Shown here: positions 1 to 7,237 of the stretch, piece by piece
Layout of the letters: every line of letters begins with the position of its first letter
Position numbering within the stretch: the first letter of the stretch is position 1
Assembly (NCBI GenBank): GCA_018398765.1
Contig: JAHBMJ010002705.1
Location: forward strand, 1 to 16,641
From: Chromera velia
Lineage: Eukaryota > Sar > Chromeraceae
Length of the DNA stretch: 16,641 bases
Reading direction: 5' to 3'
Notes under the pieces: generated by a model
Database searches by the model: none
The model's input: only the letters and a program-made list of their open reading frames with translations
Told to the model about the DNA's origin: nothing
Translations under genes and position numbers: made by a program

Positions 1-911
1 AGAGCGAATTTCTTGAGGATCTTTCGCAGCATCGAAAATTTGATGCAGGAAAGAGAGAGGTCATTGAGTTTGGCAACGTTGTCCGACTCCTCAAACACTT
101 TGTTGGGAAGAGTACGAAGGACCTCCTTATACTGGACTCGAGTGAATGAATTCAGGACGTTGGGGACGAGACCGTCTTCATCGATGTGGTACTTCTCTTT
201 GGACGCGTCACGAAGAAGCTCATCCAGCCTCTTGTGAATGGTGTAGTAGGAGAAAACGAGACCAGAGCGAACAACGGGGAGGCCATCCTTGTCCACCTTA
301 TCACAATGATATGGAAAGAACTGAATGCGAAGGGCGATCTTGCTTTCGACTTTGAAGGTGAGAAGACCGTATTCCTTTCGGAGTACGCGGGGAATGTTCT
401 CGGCAAGCACACCCCGATCCAGCAATCTCTGGATATCACAGTTCACCTCCGAGTTCTCAAGCTTGTCGAAGCAGACCTTCATTTTATTCCTCCAACTCTC
501 GTCCGAAACAAAGCGTTCTTTGGGTAGCTGGTCGTTACAAAAGTTCTGCCACTTCTGCTCCCACTCCTTAATGTGCTGCTTGTTCTGCATCTGAGGCATA
601 GCACCGAAGTTAACTTTCACATAGCAGTAGGAAGAAGAAGCAGACACAGAAGGGGCCTGCTCCTCATCCTCTGGAGGAGAATCAACACGAGAATCAACAG
701 GAGACGGGGCTTGTGAGAGTGACGGGGCGAGAGCAGCCATCTCTTCTTTAATTCCTCTCTGCACTGAGGAATCAATCAGGGCCTGCAAATCGCTTTTGGA
801 GAGAACAATCATCTCTTCTGAACCCGTTGGTATACCGGCTGCGGCCGCTGCAGCCTCAGCTGCCTGTTGCTCTTTCAGGAGTCTTCTCTTCTCTGCACGA
901 GTCCGCACCAT
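1..911 (-). CDS. Partial protein of unknown function, possibly retroelement Gag-like
   Basis: This minus-strand frame starts at ATG 911-909 and stays open for 303 codons to the left edge without a stop, so the C-terminus is missing. Residues 1-25 are basic then alanine-rich (begins MVRTRAEKRRLLKEQQAAEA). Residues about 33-60 look helical. Residues 62-95 are an acidic Ser/Pro-rich linker. From about 95 onward the sequence is globular, with Trp at 117, 121 and 140 (motif WEQKWQNF) and many charged helices near the end. No zinc knuckle or other named domain is visible. The charged N-terminus, disordered linker and neighbouring copia debris suggest a retroelement Gag, but this is inference; an ordinary host gene is equally possible. 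It points away from the copia remnant to its right, so it is not that element's own gag. The absence of stops over 303 codons contrasts sharply with the broken frames nearby and implies recent or current selection. Confidence 0.7.
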   Translation of the reverse strand, partial: MVRTRAEKRRLLKEQQAAEAAAAAAGIPTGSEEMIVLSKSDLQALIDSSVQRGIKEEMAALAPSLSQAPSPVDSRVDSPPEDEEQAPSVSASSSYCYVKVNFGAMPQMQNKQHIKEWEQKWQNFCNDQLPKERFVSDESWRNKMKVCFDKLENSEVNCDIQRLLDRGVLAENIPRVLRKEYGLLTFKVESKIALRIQFFPYHCDKVDKDGLPVVRSGLVFSYYTIHKRLDELLRDASKEKYHIDEDGLVPNVLNSFTRVQYKEVLRTLPNKVFEESDNVAKLNDLSLSCIKFSMLRKILKKFA

Positions 912-1253
912 TTTTGAAAATTCTGGTTTGACTCAATCAGATCGTGACACACTGGACTGAAAGGTCTTAGGCTTTAGCATAAAAGAGAACTTACTATAGG
1001 AGGATTCAAATCATTCATACGGAGAGGACTGATAAGAAGAAGAATGTCTTCCTTCTTATCAATCAGTCTGTTTGATTCGTATTCAATCATGCTTCAATCA
1101 ATATGCGATCACTATTCCATAAATCTATGCAGCGCGCCCGCCTTGCGTATCTCAATAAGATGCGGCAGCGGGTCTGGCGGCGGGCACCTCCATGTTGAGC
1201 CCTTACAACAGGATGGGAGAAGGAGAGTTTGACGGAGGTTGACAATAGGAAGA
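912..1253. other. Upstream region of the minus-strand gene; no clear gene
   Basis: This stretch separates the minus-strand frame from the decayed pol on the plus strand. It contains an inverted repeat at 1030-1061 and short frames without a recognisable domain. If the left gene is a retroelement Gag, its 5' leader or LTR would lie here, but I cannot see a matching second LTR or a convincing primer-binding site. Confidence 0.4.
1030..1061. repeat. Short inverted repeat (hairpin)
   Basis: TGATAAGAAG at 1030-1039 is perfectly complementary to CTTCTTATCA at 1052-1061, with a 12-nt spacer. A further GACT/AGTC pairing outside could extend the stem past a bulge. It lies about 120 bp upstream of the minus-strand start codon and would fall in that gene's leader or promoter. 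It has no T-run that would suggest a terminator. Confidence 0.55.
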
Positions 1254-1797
1254 GTGACGAGATTCTTGAGACTTTCTATTTCTCTGAAGGGATGCAAATC
1301 CCTGAAGATGTCATTTCTCGTCTTCGGGGGGGGCAAGAGGGTTCAAGGATGTTCAGGGGATACTTTTCTGGAAGAAGGGGCCCGCATTCCTGACGAGGCT
1401 GCCTGGCTTCCAGACATTAAAAAAGAAGATGAGGACCATCGTCCGTCGATGGAATCGAGCGTGTTTCTATTGATCCCGATGATTCTTTGTTTGGAGAGAA
1501 CGCCCTTCCCGAGGGGTTCAGAGATGAGAGGGATGAAGAAGAGAAGAGTGAGTGTGCTGAGCCTGTCTCCTTGTCTCCCAATATAGAAAGAGAGATGGCC
1601 TCGTATGCCTGTCTTAATCGGAAGGCACGCCGTCAGACGATGCGTGCATTGATCGAGAGAGAGAAGGCGGCAAGAGGCAGAGAAGGCGGCTGCTGAGAGG
1701 CTCGACCAAGCCCTGTCTGTTGTACTCAAAGTGCAGCAGGTAGCGAAGGCAAAAGAGTTACTTTAAGGTAAAGAGAATGCCGCGAAAGGGCACCTAA
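1254..1797 (+). pseudogene. Copia Pol linker between integrase and reverse transcriptase, broken
   Basis: Three frames must be followed in turn. 1256-1390 reads DEILETFYFSEGMQIPEDV and more, ending at TGA 1391. About 1365-1453 gives an acidic stretch ending KKEDEDHRP. About 1455-1696 reads SIDPDDSLFGENALPEGF and then a charged helical stretch, ending at TGA 1694. From 1683 a new frame resumes (AAAERLDQALSVVLK). The last shift coincides with a direct repeat, AGAAGGCGGC at 1662-1671 and 1681-1690, offset by 19 nt and so not a multiple of three; a local duplication probably caused it. The acidic, low-complexity character fits the variable region between integrase and reverse transcriptase in copia Pol. 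Assignment rests on what follows downstream, not on a motif here. Confidence 0.6.
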
Positions 1798-2282
1798 CAG
1801 CAACAGATGAAAAAATCCGTGCGGGGTTGTTTAAAGAGAGTGATTAAAAAGAGTTCCGTCGTTTAACTTAGTTTGAGTGTGGGGTGTTCAGTCTTGACGA
1901 GATCTTATCTTGTAAGGACGCCCGACAGAAGGGAGCCAAGCTTCTCACTCTCCCTATGGTTAGAACTTAGAAGCTGAAGAATAGAGAGAGAGTTCCAAAG
2001 AGTCGTCTGGTCGTGAGGGGGTTCGAAGACAAGCGTCCCCTACTAGAGACCTACTCTAGCACCGCAGATTCAAGCCTTGTGAGGGCAGCTATTGTGTAAG
2101 CTTTTACTCAAGGGTTACAGGCTGCTAAAACAGATGTGACGACTGCATTCCTCCAGTGCCCGTACAGTGATGAGAACGTCTGGCTCCATCTGCCAGATAA
2201 CTTGCCTTTTCATGTGATTCTGCAGCTGAGAGGAGGGTTGGTTGTTTGTATTGTGAAAGCAGCCTACGGGATAGGGGTCTAG
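1798..2282 (+). pseudogene. Copia-type reverse transcriptase, N-terminal half, broken
   Basis: One frame (codons starting at multiples of 3) runs from about 1683 to the TAG at 2280 with in-frame stops including TAA 1767, TAG 1968 and TAA 2097. Clear copia landmarks are [11 protein letters not shown] (family RLVARGF), [15 protein letters not shown] (family YSPVA..), and [19 protein letters not shown] (family LDVKTAFLNGEL), which carries the first catalytic aspartate. It then reaches KAAYG, the start of the family motif A-L-Y-G-L-K, and is cut there by the 869-bp insert. The substitutions to stop are scattered single-base changes, typical of neutral decay. Confidence 0.9.
2263..2270. repeat. 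Target-site duplication, left copy (CCTACGGG)
   Basis: CCTACGGG at 2263-2270 is repeated exactly at 3140-3147, immediately outside the terminal inverted repeats of the insert. The duplicated bases encode part of the Y-G of the reverse transcriptase motif. Eight base pairs is the usual duplication length for hAT and P superfamily transposons. Confidence 0.9.
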
Positions 2283-2283
2283 A
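2271..2283 (+). repeat. Terminal inverted repeat, left
   Basis: ATAGGGGTCTAGA; it matches the inverse of 3127-3139 at 12 of 13 positions and directly abuts the left target duplication. Confidence 0.85.
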
Positions 2284-2307
2284 ATTGCTATCACAACACC
2301 TAATGAA

Positions 2308-2388
2308 GGGGCATTGTGGGCCTTGCGTATATATAAGGCTTCGAGGGGGGGGTGTCGGCCGAAGGCCGACAGCTATATACAATGCCCC
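2308..2388. repeat. Nested hairpin inside the transposon left end
   Basis: The outer arms are GGGGCATTGT (2308-2317) and ACAATGCCCC (2379-2388), a perfect 10-bp match. The inner arms are TGTCGGCC and GGCCGACA at 2353-2371, with a GAA loop and 8 perfect pairs. TATATA tracts sit between them on both sides and can add pairing. The hairpin lies in the extra block that makes the left end longer than the right, so it may be a separate small insertion or a structural signal of the element. Confidence 0.75.
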
Positions 2389-2581
2389 TGTAGGGGTGGA
2401 GGGGGGCGTTGAGAGGGCACTTTCTAGGGCTATGCACAAGCCATCATGAGCCTTCAAGTCTAAGTTCAAGAGCCATTTTTTTTAGACCTGCATACCGGCA
2501 AGGACCTTCTTCGAGGGGCCACAACTCTGATTGTCAATGATTTCAAAGAATTGCTACTCCACATCTGCCTTTGTATCATGA

Positions 2582-2863
2582 CTCTGTATAAAAGCTATTT
2601 ATTGGAGTGGAAGAACAACAAAAAAGTTGAAGAGAGAGGAAGATCACTGTAAAAAGCATGTTGGCAAAAAAAAGAGGTCTGGGGTATCCGTCTGCCGATG
2701 CACCTCCTGGAAAATCAAGGAAATAGAAACGGAATGGAAAGGATTCCCAGAAAAGGAAAATATATGGGAGCTGGAAGAGAATCTGGAGAATGCGCAGGAG
2801 ATTTTCTAGCGTTTTCTTGAGAAACACCCCAAAGCAGCGTCGCTTGTTATAGTGAATGTTTGA
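2582..2863 (+). pseudogene. Chromodomain remnant
   Basis: The frame starting at 2582 is open to a TAG at 2807-2809 and continues in frame to TGA 2861. The part from about 2732 reads EWKGFPEKENIWELEENL, then ENAQEI, and after the stop RFLEKHPKA. This matches the chromodomain core (family pattern V-K-W-K-G-Y/F-P...N-T-W-E-P-E-E-N-L...A-Q-E), including the two conserved tryptophans of the methyl-lysine pocket region. The first beta strand upstream (Lys-rich, around 2660-2720) is poorly preserved. Chromodomains of this form occur at the C-terminus of integrase in Ty3/gypsy chromoviruses and in HP1-like proteins. No integrase is visible beside it. The stop within the final helix marks it as inactive or truncated. 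Confidence 0.8.
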
Positions 2864-3126
2864 TTTAGATTTAACAAACAGATTCTCATATATTAAAGGG
2901 TATATACTGATGTAAGCTCATAGTAAGCTCGCTAGCTCCATATGATTATTCGTGAGTTCAGTTCATTTTTTTGTCAATGAAGGGGCGTAGCTTGTCTAAG
3001 ACTTTATACATACAACACAACACCCTAGGGGCGTTGCTCCTAGGACAAAACGCCTTTATATACAACGTTTTTAAGGCATAGCCCCTAGGCACGTCTCTAT
3101 ATACTACGCCACCCCCCCCTCCCGTA

Positions 3127-3139
3127 TCTAGACCTCTAT
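3127..3139 (-). repeat. Terminal inverted repeat, right
   Basis: TCTAGACCTCTAT; it is the inverted partner of 2271-2283 and directly abuts the right target duplication. Confidence 0.85.
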
Positions 3140-3147
3140 CCTACGGG
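3140..3147. repeat. Target-site duplication, right copy (CCTACGGG)
   Basis: Exact copy of 2263-2270. From here the reverse transcriptase resumes with YGLKDA, so the duplication joins the two halves of one codon-level motif. Confidence 0.9.
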
Positions 3148-3880
3148 CTGAAAGATGCCCTTCGCAGGGACCTCCCTGAACCTAACTACCACTTGAAAGT
3201 TCAGGCCGCATTTTTGGATAAGCTTGAAAGTCTGCGCTGCAGGCGTGGATCATTTATGGTATCTTGAAAGCCAAAGCCGCATATCTGGACGGTCTCTTGA
3301 AAAAAGATGCTGCAGATAGAGATAATCTTGATTATATTTTTTCAAATAGCACTTAGGTTCAGGGAGGTTCTCGTAGGTATACACCCAATTTTTCAAGAAT
3401 TCTGTTGCTGGGAAGGAAGGGTAGAAGGAGGTAAGCAAGAGCATTCTGGTTAAGCACGACTGGAGTGGCAAGCCGATCGCCTAGCCGATCGTTCTGATGG
3501 TTATGTACATGGACCATCTCTTCATTTTCGCTACAGACGCTGTAAGAGAGATTCGGTCTCTGCAGAAGCACATAAAGACCGATGAGCTAAGGAGGATGGA
3601 TAATGGGGCTCTCCATGCCTACTGCGGTCTGTTTGTTTGCATGTTTGGGGGTGAGTTGCTCTGGGATCAGGAGTAGTACGTGCAGAACATCTGTGCAGAG
3701 ATTGAGGAAAAGGAAGAACGTCTGACTGACAGAGACTAGGACAGAGATTTTGCAGATGTTGCTGAGGGAGAAATTGATCCCTCCCTGCAGACAGAGCATC
3801 AAGAGAAGGTGGGAAAGCTTGGGTGGATAGTGAAGTCACAGCCGCATCTTTATTTCTTGTTTTCTGCTCGATTTGTCTAG
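3142..3880 (+). pseudogene. Copia-type reverse transcriptase, C-terminal half, broken
   Basis: After the insert the frame gives YGLKDALRRDLPEPNYH up to TGA 3265. A second frame then carries LKAKAAYLDGLLKKDAADRD to TAG 3354, and a third frame (3431 onward) gives KSILVKHDWSGKPIA, a TAG at 3482, and VMYMDHLFIF. The last is the copia YVDD box with the second aspartate replaced by histidine (Tyr 3506-3508, Asp 3512-3514, His 3515-3517), so polymerase activity would be lost even without stops. Further stops (TAG at about 3674 and 3737) precede EKVGKLGWIVKSQPHLYFLF, matching the conserved Y..-VG-L-Y...-R-P-D region before RNase H. LKVQAAFLDKL (from about 3193) and LKAKAAYLDGL resemble each other and may be a short duplication. 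Confidence 0.85.
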
Positions 3881-4463
3881 ATACAACACAAAGTCATCCC
3901 GCAAGTTCCTGCGTGCTGTTGACAAAGCGCTCCGTTACGCTAAGTCAACAGTCCGTCCCCTCCGTTTGCATTCGTTGAAGAAGGGGGAGAGACCCGTTTT
4001 GCTTGGCTGGGTCGATGCGTCTTATAACAGAGATAAGAAAGAGGGCCGCAAAGGGATGGAGTTTCAGTTGGTAGATGAATCTGCCCTCGCTGGTGATATC
4101 ACTCAACTCGACTACGACAACACAGTCATATGAAGGTCGAAGAAAGAGGGGAGGAAGCTTGAATCGCTACTTAACAGTACCACTGTTGCAGAGCTGTTGG
4201 CTTTTAAGGATAGTTACAAGGAGATTTACCGCTATAGGGACTTTGTGAAGTCTCTTTGGGGGGTGAATCCTCTTATTGTTATCTTGACTAACTCCCAGCC
4301 TCTTGTCTTTCGGTTGAGAAGTGGACTGTGCACGTCAGAGCCTCGTTTCTAATATGAGTTGAAACTTGTGATTGAGATGTTGGGAGAACTGAAGGCTAAG
4401 ACACGTTAGGTGCTAACTGGTGTGCAGCATAAAGACAGATAGACGAAGTTTTTTAGGGTTTAA
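3876..4463 (+). pseudogene. Copia-type RNase H, broken
   Basis: A +1 change from the preceding frame leads to SRYNTKSSRKFLRAVDKALR (family LSRF...HW-A-A-K-R-V-L-R-Y-L-K), then LLGWVDASYNRD (family L-x-G-Y-x-D-A-D-W-A-G-D, first catalytic aspartate kept). TGA 4131 sits where the family has tryptophan before the K-S-K-K motif, a likely TGG to TGA change. STTVAELLAF matches S-S-T-E-A-E-Y-x-A, keeping the glutamate. ILTNSQPLV stands where the family has I-x-x-D-N-Q, so the catalytic aspartate appears replaced. Further stops occur at 4350, 4407 and 4440; the frame ends at TAA 4461. Decay is advanced but all landmarks remain in order. Confidence 0.9.
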
Positions 4464-4505
4464 ATAGATGATTGATCTTTGCATGAATGCATACATATAT
4501 GATTT

Positions 4506-4515
4506 ATGGGGGGTG
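4506..4515 (+). promoter_or_regulatory. Possible polypurine tract and 3' LTR start
   Basis: ATGGGGGG followed by TGATTGTCAG lies about 43 bp after the end of the RNase H frame, where the copia polypurine tract and the TG that opens the 3' LTR are expected. No second LTR copy is in the window, so the call cannot be tested here. Confidence 0.4.
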
Positions 4516-5990
4516 ATTGTCAGATTGATTATCCCGCAGCCGGCACGCGTCTGCTCGGCCCAGGTCTGGCGCCGTTACGGGCCGCGATACATGTAAATGC
4601 ATGGATGATGAATTCTGTGAAAGCATGCCAATCTCTCACCAATTGACCTGCTTCGATGGTTGGAAACCGTTAAGGGGGGATCGTTCCTTGTCTTTCCTAT
4701 ATGACAGACTTTCTATATAGATTCTTATGCCCTCAGTTCATCATGTATTCTATAAGTATTGGTTATGGTAATCATTAATAATCATGGTAGGAGATCCATG
4801 TGGAATGGCTGCAGTGGGCCTTATGTATGTTCCAGCTTCTTGTACTAAGAGGTGTTGCAAGGTTAATGTGAATACAGAATTCGATAAAATAGAAACCAGT
4901 ACACTTAAATCATGCAGACTCATAATGAGTTTCACATTGATTACCGTTGTTTTATTAGCCAAAACAGTGGTAATCGTTCTTTTAAACTGAACAAACGAGT
5001 GGGTAAATCGAGTACCAAAGATAAATATATTGCAAACATCTCTTATATATCTATAAATGTATGCAAGTGAAAGTCAACTTTTTGATATTATAGAAATAAC
5101 TTAGTCAAAAGAAGTTTAAAAATGATCTTTTTCACGTTGTACTACGTTGTATACAGTCTTTAAAGATTTGTTTGAATCTTCTATAGTAGATCTTGCATGA
5201 TCCAACATATTTGCGGCCAATTTTACGCCCCTAGTTGCGGCTGAATACAGCCAGATTACCATAGTAGCGGTGGTTCCTCCAGCCTCCCCCACTTACCAAA
5301 TTTTAGTTACCAAATTGATGGTAACCAAAAGCTTTCTGAAAAGGGCCAGTAGTTACTTTTAACAGCAGAGTGTATGTAAGGTAGAGATTGTAAGGTGTTA
5401 AGGTGTCTTTAGAATTAATCAGGTTCAGATGGAAGTGCATGCCGAGAGTGGTGTAGAGTGGTGTGTGATCGAATGACTGGCTATTGGTCCTTTGGGGAGT
5501 TTAGTGTAGATTCTCCAGAACAAAAGATTCTTTAATACACATTCAGTGTGTTAGCTCGCTGCTTGAAGAGCCCTTAGTTCTGCTGGTCTACGGTGAATAC
5601 ATGCATAGACAGCGAGCTAGACGTCATGCCGGTAGCATGCATGCATGCCATAATTAAGAGAAGTGCGTGTGTGCCTGCATCAAGACGTCTGCTGTGGGTT
5701 TTGTATAGTCTGTCAAGATTAGAGTGTCTGACTATTCATCAGTTGTCTGGTGGTATATACATAGATGGACTTGTTAGGCAGCGCTGTACGTGCGTGTGTA
5801 TATGAGCGTCAGCTAGGTAGGAGTCCTCTGTGCCTGGCTCATTCTCATATACGTGCCTAGTCGACTCGACGTGTTCAGCCTAGTGTTCAGCTCAATGAAC
5901 GGAATACACCTAACCAGTTGGGTAAGTGCCTTGGGGGGCGTCTAGGATGCGTCTAGGTAGTTGTAGGTGGTTGTATATGGGCGAGAAAAG
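4516..5990. other. Long stretch without a supported gene
   Basis: The first part may be LTR sequence of the copia remnant (GC-rich at 4530-4590, then AT-rich). A 68-codon ATG frame at 4784-4990 ends in a hydrophobic stretch (TLITVVLLAKTVVIVLLN) that could form one membrane helix, but it has no recognisable family and its length is within chance. Short motifs AGTTACC and GGTAACC occur at 5300-5330. Near 5450 the unit AGAGTGGTGT is repeated. Two copies of GCGTCTAGG lie at 5938-5957 just before the tRNA-like gene. Confidence 0.4.
5635..5648. repeat. Alternating GCAT palindrome
   Basis: GCATGCATGCATGC is a perfect 14-bp palindrome of alternating purine and pyrimidine, able to form a cruciform or left-handed DNA. 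No function can be assigned. Confidence 0.6.
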
Positions 5991-6063
5991 TGGCTGAGGC
6001 AGGAATCGAACCCGAAACCACGCACATGCGAATGCGATGCTCTACCAACTGAGCTGTATATAG
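5991..6063 (-). tRNA. tRNA-like gene or tRNA pseudogene, isotype uncertain
   Basis: On the minus strand the D-arm GCTCAGTTGGTAGAGC (6054-6039) and the T-arm core GGGTTCGATTCC are textbook and supply pol III A and B boxes. The span is about 73 nt, and a TTTT run follows two bases after the 3' end (plus 5986-5989), as a pol III terminator should. Departures from a good tRNA: the acceptor strands (CTATATA and CTCAGCC) do not pair; the anticodon stem is CGCA/TGCG with an 8-nt loop TTCGCATG; and the outer T-stem pair is mismatched. Read as a 7-nt loop, the anticodon would be CGC (Ala); other registers give GCA. The upstream side holds a local duplication of TACAGCT that may have destroyed the original acceptor strand. 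It is probably a degenerate tRNA gene, or the head of a tRNA-derived SINE. Confidence 0.65.
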
Positions 6064-6485
6064 CTGTATGCCGCACAAAGGTTTGCCCGCCCGAGACTAC
6101 ATGGTACCATGCCGTATATAGCAGTTTATATGGCAATCATAGCTAATCATAGCCGATTATTTTGACATACGCATGCTCTGATAGCCGACACTTTCGCAAA
6201 TATAATTTTGTGTGACATCGATCCCCCCCCAAAAGATGAAGAGCTGTAATATGCGAGTGCGTGCGATCTCAGGGCCTCTCGGTTGATCTCAGCAAAGCTG
6301 AGCTGCCCCCCAAGCTAGGCGATTGAAGTGATACTGTATATGTGAGTCCGGGGGTCGGTGGGTCACGAAAATAGTATGAGTACTGATGACACATACGAGA
6401 AGTTATGCGGGAAGTATCTGATGGATCCTCTTTTCTATTTATATACAGTAGGGAGCCGCACACCTTTGCAATGTTATACAAAAGT
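6064..6485. other. Stretch without a supported gene
   Basis: No domain or repeat stands out. A C-run (about 6223-6230) and a short hairpin around 6293-6305 (CAGCAAAGCTG) are visible. A plus-strand frame crosses 6358-6594 but resembles nothing known. Confidence 0.4.
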
Positions 6486-6930
6486 ATGCTCAAGTTCCGC
6501 GTTGTTGAGAGTCTCAGAGAGCTACTGGGCGTTTTTTACCGTTCTATGCATCTATGACGGAAGGTTCTTAACCATCTTCTTTCGTTATCTCTGATCCGAC
6601 AGCGGAGCAAAAGTCTACGTTTGAAAGAACCTCACTCAGACCGTCTTCCCTTTTAACCCACGCTACTTTCTTCAGCAGCCTGGGGGACACGTTGCAGTCT
6701 CTTGGATTTGAAAACCCTAGTGAAAACCTCTGCTATACGGACAGTCTTCAGGGCTTTTGGTGACTGACCAATGCGATATTGACAGAGTTGGACCGCAGTG
6801 ATAAATTTGAAAACTACGTTATGTATAAAGAGGTCCTAGATAGGATGATCACCAACGTAAACCATGTTCCTTAGGTATCCGTTAAGCTTGATCCAGATCC
6901 AGTGCTCATCTGGTATCATCTGGTCTCTCT
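6486..6930 (+). pseudogene. Decayed coding sequence of unknown family
   Basis: Protein-like sequence appears in two frames. From ATG 6486 one frame reads MLKFRVVESLRELLGVFYRS and stops at 6555. A second frame (from about 6542) has TAA at 6569, then 63 open codons including DPTAEQKSTFERTSLRPSSL and SLGDTLQSLGFENPSENLCY, a TGA at 6761, 36 more open codons (LTNAILTELDRSDKFENYVM, YKEVLDRMITNVNHVP), a TAG at 6872, and VSVKLDPDPVLIWYHL. The composition is that of a real soluble protein rather than random translation, and the stops look like later damage. I do not recognise the family. Retroelement Gag or a host gene fragment are both possible. Downstream the frame dissolves into a CT-rich tract. 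Confidence 0.5.
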
Positions 6931-7188
6931 TACTAGGGCTTGCCCGTCTGTCTGTCTGCTTCTCTCACTACCTTCTTGTCTTCCACTGACTCTGCCTGCC
7001 TAGTGCCCCTTCTTTCTGGGGGCTCACACATAAGGGGGAGGGTGGCACAAGGGATCCTACTTTAAATGCACAGTGCGCACATATACGGCTGCATACCCGG
7101 GTCCGATAGATAGCATTCTTTTCTTCTCTGACCTAGTTTCTGACCTTCCGTAACCCCCCTGACACTAAGCTACCCTTGATTGGAGGCT
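6931..7188. other. CT-rich and mixed non-coding sequence
   Basis: It contains a short CTGT repeat (around 6948-6960), a pyrimidine-rich tract to about 7016, and no recognisable gene. Confidence 0.4.
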
Positions 7189-7237
7189 GCCGAAGATAGT
7201 TTTAGTCTTGATCAAAGGTGGCCGGAGGCTACTGAAG
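7189..7237 (+). repeat. 49-bp diverged direct repeat, copy 1
   Basis: It starts GCCGAAGAT and contains TTGATC and GGCCG. It aligns without gaps to 7542-7590 at about 39 of 49 positions by eye. Most differences are transitions. A weaker third relative follows directly (CTTGATTGAAAGCTGCTGAA at about 7252-7271). Confidence 0.6.

Larger units (their letters stand above)
2271..3139. mobile_element. 869-bp non-autonomous DNA transposon-like insert
   Basis: The left end ATAGGGGTCTAGA (2271-2283) is the inverted complement of the right end TCTAGACCTCTAT (3127-3139) with one mismatch in 13. The element is flanked by a perfect 8-bp duplication. Subterminal sequence also matches in inverted orientation: CTAGGGCTATGC at 2424-2435 against GCATAGCCCCTAG at 3076-3088, plus a G-run on the inner side of each end. 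The left end carries an extra hairpin block (2284 to about 2390) absent from the right. No transposase is seen; the only recognisable protein sequence is a broken chromodomain. The 8-bp duplication suggests hAT-like or P-like mobilisation, but the end sequence is not one I can assign to a family. Confidence 0.85.
1254..4513 (+). mobile_element. Decayed Ty1/copia-type LTR retrotransposon (3' part)
   Basis: The order of fragments is linker, reverse transcriptase, then RNase H, as in Ty1/copia Pol; in Ty3/gypsy elements integrase would follow RNase H, and nothing like it does here. The fragments lie in several frames with multiple stops, so the element is dead. Gag, protease and the integrase core are not recognisable, and the sequence to the left is a gene on the other strand, so the 5' half was lost or displaced. 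The right limit is set at a G-run followed by TG (4508-4515) that could be the polypurine tract and the start of the 3' LTR. A DNA-transposon-like insert (2271-3139) interrupts the reverse transcriptase. Confidence 0.85.

Noticed and set aside
2125-2469. 114-codon minus-strand frame
   Set aside because: It lies opposite the reverse transcriptase remnant and runs across the transposon end; a shadow frame.
1760-4463. Reassigned stop codons, since many frames show isolated TAA, TAG or TGA within conserved sequence
   Set aside because: All three stops occur, they are accompanied by frame changes and active-site losses, and the intact 303-codon frame at 1-911 contains none. Decay explains it better than an altered code.
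5942-6136. 64-codon minus-strand frame containing SVGRASHSHVRGFGFDSCLS
   Set aside because: This is the translation of a tRNA-like sequence, a familiar source of false proteins.
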